Shown here one piece after another: positions 56,223 to 64,000 of a DNA stretch of 64,000 nt. Origin of the DNA: Cupriavidus taiwanensis (GTDB lineage: Bacteria; Pseudomonadota; Gammaproteobacteria; Burkholderiales; Burkholderiaceae); contig NZ_LT976853.1 in the NCBI RefSeq assembly GCF_900249755.1, positions 676,207-740,206 of the forward strand. The letters are read 5' to 3'. How positions within the stretch are numbered: the first letter of the stretch is position 1; every line of letters starts with the position of its first letter. A program made the translations under genes and the position numbers. The notes beneath the pieces were generated by a model. The model did no database searches. It was not told the DNA's origin and saw only the letters and a list, made by a program, of their open reading frames with translations.

Positions 56223-57800
56223 ATGACCCGCCTCCTGCGCCTTGGCAAGATCCTTTTCGTCATCCTCTACTACGGCCTGGACGAGCTGGTGCTCTCCGGC
56301 TTCAGCAGCCGCAGGATCCGCTTCCTGGTTCGGGTCATCACCATCGGGCGCAAGCTCGACATGCCGCGCGGGGTGCGGCTGCGGCTGGCGCTGACGCGCC
56401 TGGGCCCGATCTTCGTCAAGTTCGGCCAGGTGCTGTCGACCCGGCGCGACCTGATGCCGCCGGACATTGCCGACGAACTGGCCAAGTTGCAGGACCAGGT
56501 GCCGCCGTTCGATTCGGTGGTGGCGGTGAAGATCATCGAGCGCGCGCTGGGGCGGCCGCTGGACCAGCTGTTCGAGACCTTCGAGCACCAGCCGGTAGCC
56601 AGCGCGTCGATCGCGCAGGTGCACTTCGCCACGCTCAAGGGCGGCCCCAGCCACGGGCGCGAGGTCGCGGTCAAGGTGCTGCGTCCGGGCATGCTGCCGG
56701 TGATCGACAGCGACCTGGCGCTGATGCGCGACATGGCGACCTGGCTCGAGCGCTTCTGGGCCGACGGCAAGCGCCTGAAGCCGCGCGAGGTGGTGGCCGA
56801 GTTCGACAAATACCTGCACGACGAGCTCGACCTGATGATCGAGGCGGCCAACGCCAGCCAGCTGCGCCGCAACTTTTCCGATACCAGCCTGCTGCTGGTG
56901 CCCGAGGTGTTCTGGGACTGGTGCAGCAGCACGGTGTTCGTGATGGAGCGCATGCACGGCATCCCGATCTCGCGCACCGAATCGCTCAAGGCCGCCGGCG
57001 TCGACATGCACCAGCTGGCGGAGGAGGGCGTCGAGATCTTCTTCACCCAGGTGTTCCGCGACGGCTTCTTCCACGCCGACATGCACCCGGGCAACATCTT
57101 GGTGTCGGTGCAGCCCGAGACCTTCGGCCGCTATATCGCGCTGGACTTCGGCATCGTCGGCGCGCTGTCCGAATTCGACAAGAACTACCTGGCGCAGAAC
57201 TTCATCGCCTTCTTCCGCCGCGACTACCACCGCGTGGCGCTGCTGCACGTGGAATCCGGCTGGGTCCCGCCGGAGACCCGCGTGGAAGAGCTGGAAAGCG
57301 CGGTGCGCGCCTGCTGCGAGCCGTACTTCGACAAGCCGCTGAAGGAAATCTCGCTGGGCATGGTGCTGATGCGGCTGTTCCAGACTTCGCGCCGCTTCAA
57401 TGTCGAGATCCAGCCGCAGCTGGTGCTGCTGCAGAAGACGCTGCTCAATATCGAAGGGCTGGGGCGCCAGCTCGACCCCGACCTGGACCTGTGGAAGACC
57501 GCCAAGCCGTTCCTGGAACGCTGGATGCATGAACAGGTCGGCTGGAAGGGCGCGTGGGAACGGGTCAAGGTGGAGGCGCCGCTGTGGGCCAAGATGCTGC
57601 CCGACTTCCCGCGCCTGGCGCACCAGTTCCTGGAGCGGCGCGCGCTGACCAGCAACGGCGAGCAGGACAAGCTGCTGGCGATGCTGGTGCTGGAGCAGCG
57701 CCGCACCAACCGGCTGCTCGGCACCGCGGTGCTGCTGGTCGGCGGCTTTGTCGCCGGCGTCGTGCTGACCCATGTGCTGGGGTGGGCCGGCTACTGGTAG
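56223..57800 (+). CDS. ubiB: Ubiquinone biosynthesis regulatory protein kinase UbiB
   Basis: 525 residues of the ABC1/ADCK/UbiB atypical kinase family. The KxGQ motif lies in [23 protein letters not shown], the Ala-rich loop in [11 protein letters not shown], then VAVKVLRPG (ATP lysine), [11 protein letters not shown] catalytic loop and LDFGIVG. The C-terminal membrane helices ([23 protein letters not shown]) anchor it. ATPase-driven quinone-precursor handling is the family role. Confidence 0.96.
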   Translation: MTRLLRLGKILFVILYYGLDELVLSGFSSRRIRFLVRVITIGRKLDMPRGVRLRLALTRLGPIFVKFGQVLSTRRDLMPPDIADELAKLQDQVPPFDSVVAVKIIERALGRPLDQLFETFEHQPVASASIAQVHFATLKGGPSHGREVAVKVLRPGMLPVIDSDLALMRDMATWLERFWADGKRLKPREVVAEFDKYLHDELDLMIEAANASQLRRNFSDTSLLLVPEVFWDWCSSTVFVMERMHGIPISRTESLKAAGVDMHQLAEEGVEIFFTQVFRDGFFHADMHPGNILVSVQPETFGRYIALDFGIVGALSEFDKNYLAQNFIAFFRRDYHRVALLHVESGWVPPETRVEELESAVRACCEPYFDKPLKEISLGMVLMRLFQTSRRFNVEIQPQLVLLQKTLLNIEGLGRQLDPDLDLWKTAKPFLERWMHEQVGWKGAWERVKVEAPLWAKMLPDFPRLAHQFLERRALTSNGEQDKLLAMLVLEQRRTNRLLGTAVLLVGGFVAGVVLTHVLGWAGYW

Positions 57801-57833
57801 CGGCCCCGGGACCCGTCCATACTGGAAACGACC

Positions 57834-58454
57834 ATGAGCGACACCGCCAAGCCTGCGCCGACCTTTGCCACCCGCAACGCTGCCGACCCGGCGTTCTGGG
57901 ACGAGCGTTTCAAGGAGGGCTTCACGCCCTGGGACCTGGGCGGCGTGCCCGAGGAATTCCGCCGCTTTATCGAAGTCCGCCAGCCCTGTCCCACGCTGGT
58001 GCCCGGCTGCGGCAACGGCTGGGAAGCGGCATGGCTGTTCGAGCGCGGCTGGCCGGTGACGGCGATCGACTTCTCGCCGCAGGCGGTGGCGTCGGCGCGG
58101 CGCGCGCTGGGGCCGGCCGGGGCGGTGGTGCAGCAGGGCGATTTCTTCGCCTTCACGCCGCAGCCGCCGTGCGAACTGATCTACGAGCGCGCCTTCTTGT
58201 GCGCGCTGCCGCCGGCGCTGCGGGCCGACTACGCCGCCCGGGTGGCGCAGTTGCTGCCGCCGGGCGGACTGCTGGCGGGCTACTTCTACCTGGGCGAAGC
58301 GCGCGGCGGGCCGCCGTTCGCGATGCCGGCCGAGGCCCTTGACGCGCTGCTGGCGCCGGCCTTCGAGCGCATCGAGGACCAGCCTTCGTCCGCGCCGCTG
58401 CCGGTGTTCCAGGGGCAGGAGCGCTGGCAGGTATGGCGCCGGCGCGGCGGCTAA
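57834..58454 (+). CDS. TPMT-like class I SAM-dependent methyltransferase
   Basis: 206 residues. Thiopurine methyltransferase-like N-terminus FWDERFKEGFTPWDLGGVPEEF, SAM motif LVPGCGNGWEAAWLFERGW, and AIDFSPQAVASARRAL. Bacterial members methylate thiols, selenium or tellurium compounds; the substrate here is unknown. It lies 33 bp after ubiB and probably in the same transcript, ending at a strong terminator. Confidence 0.9.
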   Translation: MSDTAKPAPTFATRNAADPAFWDERFKEGFTPWDLGGVPEEFRRFIEVRQPCPTLVPGCGNGWEAAWLFERGWPVTAIDFSPQAVASARRALGPAGAVVQQGDFFAFTPQPPCELIYERAFLCALPPALRADYAARVAQLLPPGGLLAGYFYLGEARGGPPFAMPAEALDALLAPAFERIEDQPSSAPLPVFQGQERWQVWRRRGG

Positions 58455-58490
58455 GGCCGTCGCCGGCCCGCCGCTGTGGTGAAGCCGATG

Positions 58491-58528
58491 CCCCGCGTGG
58501 CGCATTCGCGCCAGCGGGGAATTTTTTT
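58491..58528 (+). terminator. Rho-independent terminator
   Basis: Long stem CCCCGC(G)TGGCGC / GCGCCAGCGGGG with one bulged G, ATTC loop, then AATTTTTTT. It ends the ubiJ-ubiB-methyltransferase unit. Confidence 0.93.
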
Positions 58529-58556
58529 CGCCCGGGCCGGTCTGCGTCGCTATAAT
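58527..58556 (+). promoter_or_regulatory. Candidate promoter of the symporter gene
   Basis: A perfect -10 box TATAAT (58551-58556) with a weak -35 (TTCGCC, 58527-58532, spacing 18). It overlaps the end of the upstream terminator and lies about 190 bp before the symporter ATG, leaving a long leader with no obvious structure. Confidence 0.5.
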
Positions 58557-58744
58557 CCGCGTTTTGATTCGGCTACGACCGCGGGCCCCCGCCGCGTTAC
58601 CCGCCCCGCCGGGACGACGCCAGGCACCCCGATATGCGGCCCCGACCGATGAATTGGACTCCGGGCCACCGCGCGCATCCCCGCGCGCTGCCGCCCGGCA
58701 TTCGGTTTCTCGCCACAAGGGCACCTTCTGCATAGGGCAGCGGC

Positions 58745-60181
58745 ATGCTGATCTGGTTTGTCATCATCTACTGGGTAATCTCGGTCGGCATCGGCCTGTG
58801 GGCGGCGCTGCGCGTGCGCAACACCACCGATTTCGCCGTCGCCGGGCGCAGCCTGCCGTTCCATATCGTCACCGCCACCGTCTTCGCCACCTGGTTCGGC
58901 TCGGAGACGGTGCTGGGCATCCCCGCCGTGTTCCTGAAGGAAGGGCTGTCGGGCGTGGTCTCCGACCCGTTCGGCTCGTCGCTGTGCCTGATCCTGGTGG
59001 GCCTGTTCTTCGCCCGGCCGCTGTACCGGATGAACCTGCTGACCATCGGCGACTACTACCACAACCGCTATGGCCGGCTGGCCGAAGTGCTGACCACGCT
59101 GTGCATCGTGGTTTCGTACCTGGGCTGGGTGGCGGCGCAGATCAAGGCGCTGGGGCTGGTGTTCTATACGGTTTCGGACGGCGCGCTGTCGCAGGAGGCC
59201 GGCATGATGATCGGCGCCGCCAGCGTGCTGGTCTATACGCTGTTCGGCGGCATGTGGTCGGTGGCGATCACCGACTTCATCCAGATGATCATCATCGTGA
59301 TCGGCATGATGTATATCGGCTACGAGGTCAGCGGCCAGGCCGGCGGCGTCACCGCGGTGGTGTCGCACGCGGCCGCGGCCGGCAAGTTCGAGTTCTGGCC
59401 GGCGCTGGATTTCGTGCAGATCATCGGCTTCGCCGCGGCGCTGTTCACCATGATGTTGGGCTCGATCCCGCAGCAGGACGTGTTCCAGCGGGTGACCTCG
59501 TCGCGCACAGAGCAAATCGCCGGGCGCGCCTCGGTGCTGGGCGGCGTGCTGTACTTCTGCTTCGCCTTTATCCCGATGTTCCTGGCGTATTCGGCCACGC
59601 TGATCGATCCCGGCATGGTGGCGAAGTACATCGACACCGATTCGCAGCTGATCCTGCCGCAGCTGATCCTGCAGCACGCGCCGATGTTCGCGCAGGTGAT
59701 GTTCTTCGGCGCGCTGCTGTCGGCGATCAAGAGCTGCGCCTCGGCGACGCTGCTGGCGCCGTCGGTGACCTTTGCCGAGAACATCCTGCGGCCGTATTTC
59801 CGCCATCTCGACGACCGGCAGTTCCTGCGCGTGATGCAGACCGTGGTGCTGGTGTTCACCACGCTGGTGACGCTGTTCGCGCTGAACTCGCACCTGTCGA
59901 TCTTCCATATGGTTGAAAATGCCTACAAGGTCACGCTGGTGTCGTCGTTCGTGCCGCTGGCCTTCGGCATGTTCTGGAAGCACGCCACCCGCCAGGGCGG
60001 GCTGGCGGCGATCCTGCTGGGGCTGTCGTCGTGGCTGACCTGCGAGATAGCGTTTGCCGATGCCGTGGTGCCGCCGCAGATGGTGGGCCTGCTGTTCTCG
60101 GTCAGCGGCATGGTGATCGGCTCGCTGCTGCCGCAGTGGATTGCAGATCACGCGCCGGTCAAGGAAGTCCATATCGCCTGA
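58745..60181 (+). CDS. Sodium:solute symporter family protein
   Basis: 478 residues, about 13 membrane helices of the SSS family. Seen: IGLWAALRVRNTTDFAVAGRSLPF, NHRYG-type NRYGRLAEVLTTLCIV, and the SSS signature region FTMMLGSIPQQDVFQRVTSSRTEQIAGRASVLGG. It is a Na+-coupled importer; the solute (amino acid, monocarboxylate or other) cannot be told from sequence. ATG 58745 begins directly with the first helix. Confidence 0.92.
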   Translation: MLIWFVIIYWVISVGIGLWAALRVRNTTDFAVAGRSLPFHIVTATVFATWFGSETVLGIPAVFLKEGLSGVVSDPFGSSLCLILVGLFFARPLYRMNLLTIGDYYHNRYGRLAEVLTTLCIVVSYLGWVAAQIKALGLVFYTVSDGALSQEAGMMIGAASVLVYTLFGGMWSVAITDFIQMIIIVIGMMYIGYEVSGQAGGVTAVVSHAAAAGKFEFWPALDFVQIIGFAAALFTMMLGSIPQQDVFQRVTSSRTEQIAGRASVLGGVLYFCFAFIPMFLAYSATLIDPGMVAKYIDTDSQLILPQLILQHAPMFAQVMFFGALLSAIKSCASATLLAPSVTFAENILRPYFRHLDDRQFLRVMQTVVLVFTTLVTLFALNSHLSIFHMVENAYKVTLVSSFVPLAFGMFWKHATRQGGLAAILLGLSSWLTCEIAFADAVVPPQMVGLLFSVSGMVIGSLLPQWIADHAPVKEVHIA

Positions 60182-60230
60182 CGGCGCGAGGGGGGCCACC
60201 CCCTTATTTCCACCGATCAGGCAGCCCCGG

Positions 60231-60245
60231 AACGGTTTATAATTC
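60231..60245 (+). promoter_or_regulatory. Candidate -10 promoter element upstream of fmdB
   Basis: TATAAT at 60238-60243 inside GGTTTATAATTC, about 100 bp before the FmdB ATG. No good -35 is visible at the right distance. Confidence 0.4.
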
Positions 60246-60345
60246 AAGGCTTTGCATCGCCGCGCGGGATCTTCCCGCTGCCGCCATGGCGCGCGACGAT
60301 GTCCGCCCTGGTACCGATTCCCACGTTTTCTCGCGAAATAACACC

Positions 60346-60687
60346 ATGCCGATCTATGCCTACCGTTGCGACGCCTGCGGCCACGGGCGCGATGTGCTGC
60401 AGAAAATGAGCGATGCGCCGCTGACGGACTGCCCGTCCTGCGGCGCCGCCGGCGCGTTCAAGAAGCAGCTGACCGCTGCCGGGTTCCAGCTCAAGGGCTC
60501 GGGCTGGTATGTGACCGACTTCCGCGGCGGCAGCGGCGGCGCCGCCGCGCCTGCAGCTGCCGGTGCGACCGGCGGCGCCGCGGCGACCGCCAGCGCCCCC
60601 GCGGCGGCTGAAGCGTCGGGCGGCACGGCTGCGGCAAGCCCGGCGCCGGCCGCCGGCGGCTGCGGCAGCGCCTGCGCCTGCCACTGA
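60346..60687 (+). CDS. FmdB family zinc-ribbon protein
   Basis: 113 residues. The N-terminal zinc ribbon has YRCDACGHGRDVLQ and TDCPSCGA (four cysteines), followed by FKKQLTAAGFQLKGSGWYVTDF. A 40-residue Ala/Gly linker leads to the C-terminal Cys cluster GGCGSACACH. FmdB proteins are proposed regulators with unclear targets; the Cys/His tail may bind metal. DUF502 starts 14 bp after the stop, so the two are co-transcribed. Confidence 0.9.
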   Translation: MPIYAYRCDACGHGRDVLQKMSDAPLTDCPSCGAAGAFKKQLTAAGFQLKGSGWYVTDFRGGSGGAAAPAAAGATGGAAATASAPAAAEASGGTAAASPAPAAGGCGSACACH

Positions 60688-60701
60688 GCCGGACCCGCCC
60701 C

Positions 60702-61415
60702 GTGGTAGCCAAGAAAACTTCCGCCCTGAAAACCTGGTTCCTGACCGGGCTGCTGGTGCTGGTGCCGCTGGGCATCACGCTGTGGGTGCTGAGCCTGATC
60801 ATCGGCACGATGGACCAGAGCCTGGCGCTGCTGCCGGAAGCGTGGCGCCCGGACCGGCTGATGTTCGGCAAGCGCGTGACCGGCCTCGGCGCGATCCTGA
60901 CGCTGCTGTTCATCCTGCTGGTCGGGCTGCTGGCGCATAACTTCATCGGCCAGCGCCTGGTGCGCTGGTGGGAAGCGCTGCTGGGCCATATCCCGGTGGT
61001 GGGCCCGATCTACACCAGCGTCAAGCAGGTTTCGGACACGCTGCTGTCGTCGTCGGGCAATGCCTTCCGCAAGGCGCTGCTGGTGCAGTACCCGCGCGAG
61101 GGCTCGTGGACCATCGCCTTCCTGACCGGCCGTCCCGGTGGCGACGTGCAGAACCACCTGCAGGGCGAATACGTCAGCGTCTACGTGCCGACCACGCCCA
61201 ACCCGACCTCGGGCTTCTTCCTGATGATGCCCAAGGCCGACACCATCGAACTCGACATGACCGTCGACGCCGCGCTCAAGTACATCGTCTCGATGGGCGT
61301 GGTGGCACCGGCGGAATTGCCGCGCAAGAACGGCAGCGCCCCCCGGCCGGCGGTCCCCGCCAATCCGGCCGGCAGGGCCAGCAGCGAGGAACCGGTCCAG
61401 ACCACCGATCCTTGA
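60702..61415 (+). CDS. DUF502 family membrane protein
   Basis: 237 residues. Two N-terminal membrane helices ([23 protein letters not shown] and [22 protein letters not shown]) precede a soluble DUF502 domain: [41 protein letters not shown]. The start is GTG 60702, right after the FmdB stop. The order fmdB-DUF502-aspS is recurrent in betaproteobacteria; the molecular function is unknown. Confidence 0.92.
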   Translation: MVAKKTSALKTWFLTGLLVLVPLGITLWVLSLIIGTMDQSLALLPEAWRPDRLMFGKRVTGLGAILTLLFILLVGLLAHNFIGQRLVRWWEALLGHIPVVGPIYTSVKQVSDTLLSSSGNAFRKALLVQYPREGSWTIAFLTGRPGGDVQNHLQGEYVSVYVPTTPNPTSGFFLMMPKADTIELDMTVDAALKYIVSMGVVAPAELPRKNGSAPRPAVPANPAGRASSEEPVQTTDP

Positions 61416-61434
61416 GCCTACAAACTGATCACGG

Positions 61435-61466
61435 GCTGCCCGATGCAATCGGGCAGCCGCGTTTTA
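61435..61466 (+). terminator. Terminator-like hairpin between DUF502 and aspS genes
   Basis: An 11-bp perfect stem GGCTGCCCGAT / ATCGGGCAGCC with GCA loop, then GCGTTTT. It lies 15 bp before the aspS ATG. The short T-tract suggests partial termination or read-through control of aspS. Confidence 0.7.
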
Positions 61467-61480
61467 CCGGGAATCTCCTT

Positions 61481-63289
61481 ATGTCCTCCATGCGTACTCA
61501 CTACTGCGGTCTGGTGACCGAACAATTCTCGGGCCAGGAAGTGGCCCTGACCGGCTGGGTCCAGCGCCGCCGCGACCATGGCGGCGTGATCTTCATCGAC
61601 TTGCGCGACCGTGAAGGCCTGGTGCAGGTGGTGTGCGACCCGGACCGCCCCGAGATGTTCAAGGCCGCGGAAGAGATCCGCAACGAGTTCTGCATCCGCG
61701 TCACCGGCAAGGTGCGCCCGCGCCCGGCCGGCACCGAGAACGCCAACCTGACCTCGGGCAAGATCGAGGTGCTGTGCCACGAGCTGACCGTGCTGAACCC
61801 GTCGGTCACGCCCCCGTTCCAGCTGGATGACGACAACCTGTCGGAAACCACGCGCCTGACGCACCGCGTGCTGGACCTGCGCCGCCCGCAGATGCAGTAC
61901 AACCTGCGCCTGCGCTACAAGGTGGCGATGGAAGTGCGCAAGTTCCTGGATGCGCAGGGCTTTATCGACATCGAGACCCCGATGCTGGGCAAGAGCACGC
62001 CCGAAGGCGCGCGCGACTACCTGGTGCCGTCGCGGGTCAACCCGGGCCACTTCTTCGCGCTGCCGCAGTCGCCGCAGATCTTCAAGCAGATGCTGATGGT
62101 GTCGGGCTTCGACCGCTACTACCAGATCACCAAGTGCTTCCGCGACGAAGACCTGCGCGCCGACCGCCAGCCGGAATTCACGCAGATCGACTGCGAGACC
62201 TCGTTCCTGACCGAGCAGGAGATCCGCGACCTGTTCGAGGACATGATGCGCACGGTGTTCAAGAACGCCATCGATGTCGACCTCGACGCCAGGTTCCCGG
62301 TGATGGAGTTCCGCGAGGCCATGGCGCGCTTCGGCTCGGACAAGCCTGACCTGCGCGTCAAGCTGGAATTCACCGAGCTGACCGAGGTGATGAAGGACGT
62401 CGACTTCAAGGTGTTCTCGGGTCCCGCCAACAGCGACAACGGCCGCGTGGTCGGCCTGCGCGTGCCGGGCGGCGGCGCCATCTCGCGCGGCGAGATCGAC
62501 GCCTACACCCAGTTCGTCGGCATCTACGGCGCCAAGGGCCTGGCCTGGATCAAGGTCAACGAAGTGGCCAAGGGCCGCGACGGCCTGCAGTCGCCGATCG
62601 TCAAGAACCTGCACGATGCGGCGATTGCCGAGATCCTGAAGCGCACCGGCGCGCAGGATGGCGACATCATCTTCTTCGGCGCCGACAAGGCCAAGGTGGT
62701 CAACGACTCGATCGGCGCGCTGCGCCTGAAGATCGGCCATTCGGACTTCGGCAAGGCCAACGGCCTGTTCGAGGACGCGTGGAAGCCGCTGTGGGTGGTC
62801 GACTTCCCGATGTTCGAGTACGACGAGGAAGACGCGCGCTGGGTGGCGATGCACCACCCGTTCACCAGCCCCAAGGACGAACACCTGGAATACCTGGAGA
62901 CCGACCCGGGCAAGTGCCTGGCCAAGGCCTACGACATGGTGCTGAACGGCTGGGAAATGGGCGGCGGCTCGGTGCGGATCTTCCGCTCGGACATCCAGAG
63001 CAAGGTGTTCCGCGCGCTCAAGATCAACGACGAGGAAGCCCGCGCCAAGTTCGGCTACCTGCTGGACGCGCTGCAGTACGGCGCGCCCCCGCACGGCGGC
63101 CTGGCCTTCGGCCTGGACCGCATCGTCACGATGATGGCCGGCGCCGACTCGATCCGCGACGTGATCGCCTTCCCCAAGACCCAGCGTGCCCAGGACCTGC
63201 TGACGCAGGCACCGAGCTCGGTCGACGAGAAGCAGCTGCGCGAACTGCATATCCGCCTGCGCACCGCCGAGCCGAAGCCGACCGCCTGA
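61481..63289 (+). CDS. aspS: Aspartyl-tRNA(Asn/Asp) synthetase
   Basis: 602 residues of bacterial class IIb AspRS. The N-terminal OB anticodon-binding domain has [24 protein letters not shown]. Class II motif 2 is [22 protein letters not shown] and motif 3 [15 protein letters not shown]. The bacterial GAD insertion spans about residues 290-420. No asparaginyl-tRNA synthetase is visible in the window, so discrimination cannot be judged. ATG 61481; ATG 61490 is possible. Confidence 0.97.
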   Translation: MSSMRTHYCGLVTEQFSGQEVALTGWVQRRRDHGGVIFIDLRDREGLVQVVCDPDRPEMFKAAEEIRNEFCIRVTGKVRPRPAGTENANLTSGKIEVLCHELTVLNPSVTPPFQLDDDNLSETTRLTHRVLDLRRPQMQYNLRLRYKVAMEVRKFLDAQGFIDIETPMLGKSTPEGARDYLVPSRVNPGHFFALPQSPQIFKQMLMVSGFDRYYQITKCFRDEDLRADRQPEFTQIDCETSFLTEQEIRDLFEDMMRTVFKNAIDVDLDARFPVMEFREAMARFGSDKPDLRVKLEFTELTEVMKDVDFKVFSGPANSDNGRVVGLRVPGGGAISRGEIDAYTQFVGIYGAKGLAWIKVNEVAKGRDGLQSPIVKNLHDAAIAEILKRTGAQDGDIIFFGADKAKVVNDSIGALRLKIGHSDFGKANGLFEDAWKPLWVVDFPMFEYDEEDARWVAMHHPFTSPKDEHLEYLETDPGKCLAKAYDMVLNGWEMGGGSVRIFRSDIQSKVFRALKINDEEARAKFGYLLDALQYGAPPHGGLAFGLDRIVTMMAGADSIRDVIAFPKTQRAQDLLTQAPSSVDEKQLRELHIRLRTAEPKPTA

Positions 63290-63315
63290 CCGGTTCTGGT
63301 CGCCTGATCTGCAAG

Positions 63316-63345
63316 AAAGCCGCGCCATTGCGCGGCTTTTTTGCT
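63316..63345 (+). terminator. Rho-independent terminator of aspS
   Basis: Ten-bp stem AAAGCCGCGC / GCGCGGCTTT (63316-63325 with 63330-63339), CATT loop, then a T-tract continuing TTTGCTT. Confidence 0.92.
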
Positions 63346-63490
63346 TGATGCGCAATGCCGGCGCGCCGCGCATTGGTTTCGATTTGTTACCGGTCGGAAC
63401 GAAGGCACCGGCGTGCCGGTCTCCTCCCTTTGACACGCAATTTGCCGAGGGGCCCTGTCATGAAGGTTCCCGGCGCTCGGGAGGAAATTC

Positions 63491-64000
63491 GTGAACATGA
63501 CGCTGGATACCGAACTGATCCGCCAGTTCCTGCTGGCCCACCAGGAAACCATCCTGACCTGGCTGGCGGCGGGCCTGATCATGATGCTGCTGGCCCGTTT
63601 CGAGCTGCGCCGCGCCCAGCGCCGCGCGGCGCAGGCGATGTCCGAAGCGGTGGCCACCACCGTGGCCGCGTGCGTGCCGGATATCGCCCATGCGGTGCAG
63701 GCGGCGTCGCCGCAGGCGGTGGCCGAGCCGGTCGAGATGCAGCGCGCCGAAGCCTTGCGCCGGCTGGCGCTGGATACAGTGGGCGTGGTGATGACGCGCG
63801 GCCGCTGGCTCGATGAACTGGGCAACCTGCGCCTGGCCGACGATGCCCTGCTTGCCGGCCAGCGCGCCGACGGCGCCGACCCGCTGCTGGTGGTAGCGCC
63901 CCAACCGGTGGTGCAGGCCTACCTGGACGCGCAGCGCGCGTTCGAGGACGAGGCCGCGCAGGTGCAGGCACTGCGCCGCGACGCCCAGCGCGTGCACGAG
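63491..64000 (+). CDS. Membrane-anchored protein of unknown function (partial, cut by window edge)
   Basis: 170 residues visible with no stop before the right edge. It starts MNMTLDTELIRQFLLAHQ, with one hydrophobic segment (about 22-36, LTWLAAGLIMMLLARF) followed by an Ala/Gln/Arg-rich, probably helical and coiled region. GTG 63491 is preferred because GGAGG lies six bases upstream; ATG 63497 is an alternative. No domain is recognised. Confidence 0.7.
   Translation, partial: MNMTLDTELIRQFLLAHQETILTWLAAGLIMMLLARFELRRAQRRAAQAMSEAVATTVAACVPDIAHAVQAASPQAVAEPVEMQRAEALRRLALDTVGVVMTRGRWLDELGNLRLADDALLAGQRADGADPLLVVAPQPVVQAYLDAQRAFEDEAAQVQALRRDAQRVHE

Overview
The window is GC-rich, densely coded chromosomal DNA from a betaproteobacterium. 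Gene content fits the Cupriavidus/Ralstonia group of Burkholderiaceae: ubiE-ubiJ-ubiB, type II QueF, a form II cox operon, the pilE-fimT-pilVWXY1 minor pilin block, and a 1324-residue DUF3683/FAD/CCG oxidoreductase. The genus call is inference from protein style and synteny, not from a marker gene. I see no rRNA, tRNA, CRISPR array, transposase or prophage block.

Layout. 1-8.1 kb: the end of a dipeptide-type ABC permease pair (cut by the left edge), then an acyl-CoA dehydrogenase pair divergent from an MFS transporter and a bifunctional enoyl-CoA hydratase/3-hydroxyacyl-CoA dehydrogenase, which looks like a beta-oxidation module for an unknown, perhaps bulky, acid. 8.1-14.7 kb: envelope and accessory genes, namely a membrane diguanylate cyclase, an RcnB-like protein, two small secreted proteins, a collagen-like lipoprotein, a 2-TM channel, and an HdeD-type membrane protein fused to a permuted papain-like domain that ends in a minisatellite-encoded tail. 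14.9-16.8 kb: an orphan amino-acid binding protein with a sigma-54-type promoter match, and an RpiR regulator. 17.2-23.7 kb: type IV pilus minor pilins and PilY1, with overlapping starts and stops.

23.7-29.1 kb: a TetR-controlled tripartite ABC-2 efflux operon. 29.1-29.6 kb: a 253-bp tandem duplication carrying a dispersed palindromic repeat that recurs at 36.9, 41.5 and 50.5 kb. 29.6-32.0 kb: queF and ilvA. 32.3-36.4 kb: otsB, a GH15 glycosidase and otsA (trehalose synthesis and alpha-glucan metabolism), then phhB. 37.1-45.3 kb: an eight-gene molybdenum hydroxylase operon (coxSLM, coxDEG, xdhC/coxI-like, mocA-like) on the minus strand. It is split by one of the palindromic repeats between the enzyme genes and the maturation genes.

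45.7-53.5 kb: a YqaA/DedA-like membrane protein preceded by a 3 x 21 bp repeat, the giant FAD/FeS oxidoreductase, a HIT protein, an SbmA/YddA-type ABC exporter and a DUF971 protein. 53.6-58.5 kb: ubiquinone synthesis (ubiE, ubiJ, ubiB) with a Tim44-like membrane protein and a TPMT-like methyltransferase. 58.7-64 kb: a sodium:solute symporter, an FmdB zinc-ribbon protein, a DUF502 membrane protein, aspS, and an unknown membrane-anchored protein cut by the right edge.

All functions are read from sequence motifs and family knowledge; no searches were run. The most unusual items are the collagen-like lipoprotein, the HdeD-peptidase fusion with its 9-bp repeat tail next to a channel with a non-canonical filter, the form II cox operon of unknown substrate, and the palindromic repeat family.
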